From JACCTH01 sp035253825 (GTDB lineage: Bacteria; Actinomycetota; Acidimicrobiia; Spongiisociales; ZC4RG35): a stretch of DNA of 64,000 nt. Position 1 is the stretch's first letter. Every line of letters starts with the position of its first letter. The position numbers and the translations under genes were made by a program. Below, one piece after another: positions 61,898 to 64,000 of this stretch. Location of the stretch: assembly GCA_035253825.1 (NCBI GenBank), contig DATFBM010000026.1, positions 1 through 64,000 on the forward strand, read 5' to 3'. Under the pieces are notes generated by a model that was given only the letters and a program-made list of their open reading frames with translations, did not search any database and was not told the DNA's origin.

Positions 61898-63166
61898 GTG
61901 AAAGACTCATCTCAGGAATCCGGCTTCTCGGCGATCTGGGTGGCACTGTGTTTGCTCTTCCTTCTCGCGGCCACCGCATTGGCCGTGGATGTGTCAGGTT
62001 TCTACGAAACGGCTCGAACCGATCAGACCACGGCCGATTTGGCATGTCTCGCTGGCATTCCAAGCATGCCCGAGAACCAATCAATAGCGCGCGCCGCGGC
62101 GGCCGAAAACGCTCAGCGCAACTTCCCATCTTTGGCTTCGGTTACCCCCACTACCTCGGGCAACACGGTCATGCTTTCTGATGCCTTTGGAAACTCGGTT
62201 GCGATCACCGCTCCGTTCGGAGCTGATAACAACAAGATGCAGGTCACAGTCACAGAGACCGACCAAGCCACCTTTGGCAGGGTGATAGGTGCATCAGATG
62301 TTCCGGTCACACAGGTCGCCTATTGCAAGGTCTTCGCCGGCGGTAGTGGCAGTGTTCCCTTCGCTGGAATGCCTGGGGGCTGGACGGGAGGCCTCCAGGC
62401 ACCGAATCCCTGCGGCGCCAACAGCGGCAACTGCGGCCAGCTTTACGTTCCGAATGCGGCAGTGAACGGGAACGGCGGTCCGGTATTCGAAGAAAACGTC
62501 GCCGAGGGCATCGATCGCATGCTTACCCCGGGTCTCTACCCGAGCCTCGTCAACTGTTCGAGCACCGCCTCTGCTGGCTCGTGCAACGTGGTTCAGACTG
62601 ACCCCGGGGTCAATGCCGGAACCCTCGGCGACGGCTTCCTGCGAAGGCTCTCCGACACAAGCGGATCGAGCCAGACGTTTACCCGTAATGGAAACATCTA
62701 CGACGCTGATACGGTCGCCCAGATCCTGGGATCGGCGCCCTCCCCCCTGTCATCTCGCCCCCCGGCCTGGGAGGACTGGATTCACGGACCCTGGGGCACG
62801 GCTGACGTTTCCAACCACAGATGGTGGGACGACGTGATCGCTAAATGCGATTCCCCTCGCTTGATCAGCTTTCCCATCGTTTCGGAGGAGATGGACTGGA
62901 GCGATGCTCGCTACCAGGCGGGCGACCCCTACCCGCAATGGCCCAACGGGGGTTCCAAAGACATGCGAGTGATTGGGATGTACACCGCCATTCTCGTGAA
63001 CCCAGACGACGCCAACGACTTCTTCGGCAATGGGAACCTGAAGAATGCCGATTCGACCATCATCTGGTTCGGTCCTAATGCTCGGTGCGTCGGGCCTGAC
63101 GGCTCTAACACGGCGTTCTCGACCGGCTCGATCAAGACTTACCGGTTGGTGAACCAAAACGCCTAA
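61898..63166 (+). CDS. TadG-like large surface protein
   Basis: The 422-residue product has an N-terminal helix (GFSAIWVALCLLFLLAATALAVDVSGFYETA cited as AIWVALCLLFLLAATALAV) and the TadG-like DVSGFYETARTDQTTADLACLAG, followed by about 350 residues that should lie outside the cell, with several Cys and Gly/Asn-rich loops (PNPCGANSGNCGQLYVPN). TadG proteins often carry large surface domains. It follows the TadE-like gene with a two-base gap. GTG start. Confidence 0.83.
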   Translation: MKDSSQESGFSAIWVALCLLFLLAATALAVDVSGFYETARTDQTTADLACLAGIPSMPENQSIARAAAAENAQRNFPSLASVTPTTSGNTVMLSDAFGNSVAITAPFGADNNKMQVTVTETDQATFGRVIGASDVPVTQVAYCKVFAGGSGSVPFAGMPGGWTGGLQAPNPCGANSGNCGQLYVPNAAVNGNGGPVFEENVAEGIDRMLTPGLYPSLVNCSSTASAGSCNVVQTDPGVNAGTLGDGFLRRLSDTSGSSQTFTRNGNIYDADTVAQILGSAPSPLSSRPPAWEDWIHGPWGTADVSNHRWWDDVIAKCDSPRLISFPIVSEEMDWSDARYQAGDPYPQWPNGGSKDMRVIGMYTAILVNPDDANDFFGNGNLKNADSTIIWFGPNARCVGPDGSNTAFSTGSIKTYRLVNQNA

Positions 63167-63176
63167 CTAGTTAGGC
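63161..63176. repeat. 16-bp perfect palindrome at a stop codon
   Basis: GCCTAACTAGTTAGGC reads the same on both strands and contains the TAA stop of the TadG-like gene. No T-run follows. It could be a weak terminator, or a chance palindrome. Confidence 0.4.
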
Positions 63177-63260
63177 CGATTGGTTCAGTACCTAGCCTGA
63201 CCTCGCTCTGGTCCGGCTGTTAGATTTGCGTGCAATCTCAGGCATAGGGGCCTTTTTCGC

Positions 63261-63692
63261 ATGCGTCGGGGTACAACTGATCGCGGTGCCAACCTGGTCG
63301 AGTTCGCCATTCTCGCTCCACTCTTGATCGCTCTCGTGCTCGGCATTGTCGACTTCGCCTGGATTCTCAGCACCCATCAGGACGTAAGACACGGGACTCG
63401 AGAAGCGGCTCGACTCGCCGCGGTCAATACCGACACGTCTCCCAACATGGCAGCCTTGGTTTGTAATGCCATGAACTTCTCGACCGGATCAACGGTCACG
63501 TTTAGCCGGACTGGCAGCTCGATCGGCTCCACTGGAACCGCCACAGTTTCGTCTCCCGTGTCATCGCTGACTGGGTTCTCGTCATTGCCCTTCATGGGAT
63601 CGATTTATCCAACAAACTTCACGGAGTCAGTCGATTTCCGACTCGAGCAACCGGCTACGTGGGTTACGCCTGGAGGGGGACCGTGCCCCTGA
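63261..63692 (+). CDS. TadE-like pilin
   Basis: The 143-residue product begins MRRGTTDRGANLVEFAILAPLLI with Glu near +5 after Gly, and HQDVRHGTREAARLAAVN follows, as in TadE proteins. The tail is Ser/Thr/Gly-rich (STGSTVTFSRTGSSIGSTGT). It overlaps the next TadG-like gene by 10 bases. Confidence 0.85.
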   Translation: MRRGTTDRGANLVEFAILAPLLIALVLGIVDFAWILSTHQDVRHGTREAARLAAVNTDTSPNMAALVCNAMNFSTGSTVTFSRTGSSIGSTGTATVSSPVSSLTGFSSLPFMGSIYPTNFTESVDFRLEQPATWVTPGGGPCP

Positions 63693-64000
63693 AGCATCTC
63701 ATCAGGCTGCGGGAGGACGAGATGGGCACGAGTGCCATCTTGATCGCTCTAGCCCTGGTGCTGCTCCTGGGGATGGCCGCGCTGGCCGTCGATATCGGAT
63801 TCGGATTGCGGGAAAGGCGTGTCGACGTTGCCAGCGCCGACATGTCGGTCATGGCCGGAGCCCTCGATACGGTCAACGGACCCACACAAGTAATCACGGA
63901 GGCCCTCAGTTTTGCCCAGCTCAATCTCCCGACCTCCTATTCCGCCGGACAATGGCAAACGCTCTGGGAGGGCTGTGTAGACCCGGCCAGCGAACGAAAC
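63683..64000 (+). CDS. TadG-like protein, 3' end outside the window
   Basis: The visible 106 codons give a helix (GTSAILIALALVLLLGMAAL) and the TadG-like AVDIGFGLRERRVDVASADMSVMAGAL. The gene continues past the right edge. The GTG at 63683 overlaps the TadE-like gene. It completes a second TadE-TadG pair. Confidence 0.82.
   Translation, partial: MPLKHLIRLREDEMGTSAILIALALVLLLGMAALAVDIGFGLRERRVDVASADMSVMAGALDTVNGPTQVITEALSFAQLNLPTSYSAGQWQTLWEGCVDPASERN

Overview
The window is a GC-rich, gene-dense bacterial chromosome segment with many 4-bp start/stop overlaps and several convergent genes whose 3' ends overlap. Marker genes point to an actinobacterium: a WhiB protein, a bacterial proteasome activator (Bpa), the F420 enzyme CofC beside a likely F420-dependent oxidoreductase, menaquinone genes, a MurA with Asp in place of the catalytic Cys, and a b558-type succinate dehydrogenase. 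The placement is inference; a deep-branching class such as Acidimicrobiia would fit, but no 16S gene is present.

Left part (1-13.7 kb): a partial glutamate synthase large subunit, small genes, a Tat-exported M23 peptidase behind a long leader, a HAD/LON/DUF6941-like minus-strand group, a long-form inositol phosphate synthase with a clear terminator, a secreted 5'-nucleotidase, and a cobalamin riboswitch driving btuF-btuC-btuD. From 13.7 to 25.6 kb: a cNMP-binding protein, an ArfB-like hydrolase, menE/menB/menA with an alpha/beta hydrolase, pyruvate phosphate dikinase, MeaB-like GTPase, NifU-like protein, SpoIID-like protein, murA and rpiB. From 25.9 to 32.4 kb is a more accessory stretch: a GntR regulator divergent from an ACC deaminase-like gene with a palindromic operator, a DUF4242-adenylate cyclase fusion, and a response regulator-histidine kinase-beta-propeller operon. 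From 32.4 to 46.7 kb lies housekeeping metabolism: tRNA-Glu and gltX, FAH hydrolase, ilvE, S9 peptidase, pgpA, serA, a stress protein, a thioesterase-like protein, an F420 oxidoreductase, cofC, a PIG-L deacetylase, an orphan sugar-type ABC ATPase, an SDR and an NTF2-like protein.

The right part holds tRNA-Gln and tRNA-Glu with a partial tRNA-Gln copy and a zinc-finger HNH endonuclease gene, then a ten-gene minus-strand Tad/Flp pilus operon (48.7-55.4 kb: cpaB, tadZ, tadA, tadB, tadC, flp, a pilin-like gene, tadE, a tadG-like gene and an anchored protein). After the Tad operon come an unknown conserved-looking gene, a small HTH protein, bpa, whiB and sdhCAB. A second block of four alternating TadE- and TadG-like genes (61.4-64 kb) runs off the right edge and probably supplies minor pilins to the same machine.

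Besides genes, the window holds two copies of a 55-bp element that each begin at a stop codon, three related long inverted repeats in intergenic gaps, a degenerate 30-bp repeat array between gltX and tRNA-Glu, and clustered palindromes between whiB and sdhC. No CRISPR array, insertion sequence or prophage was recognised. All family assignments are from reading motifs by eye, not from database searches.
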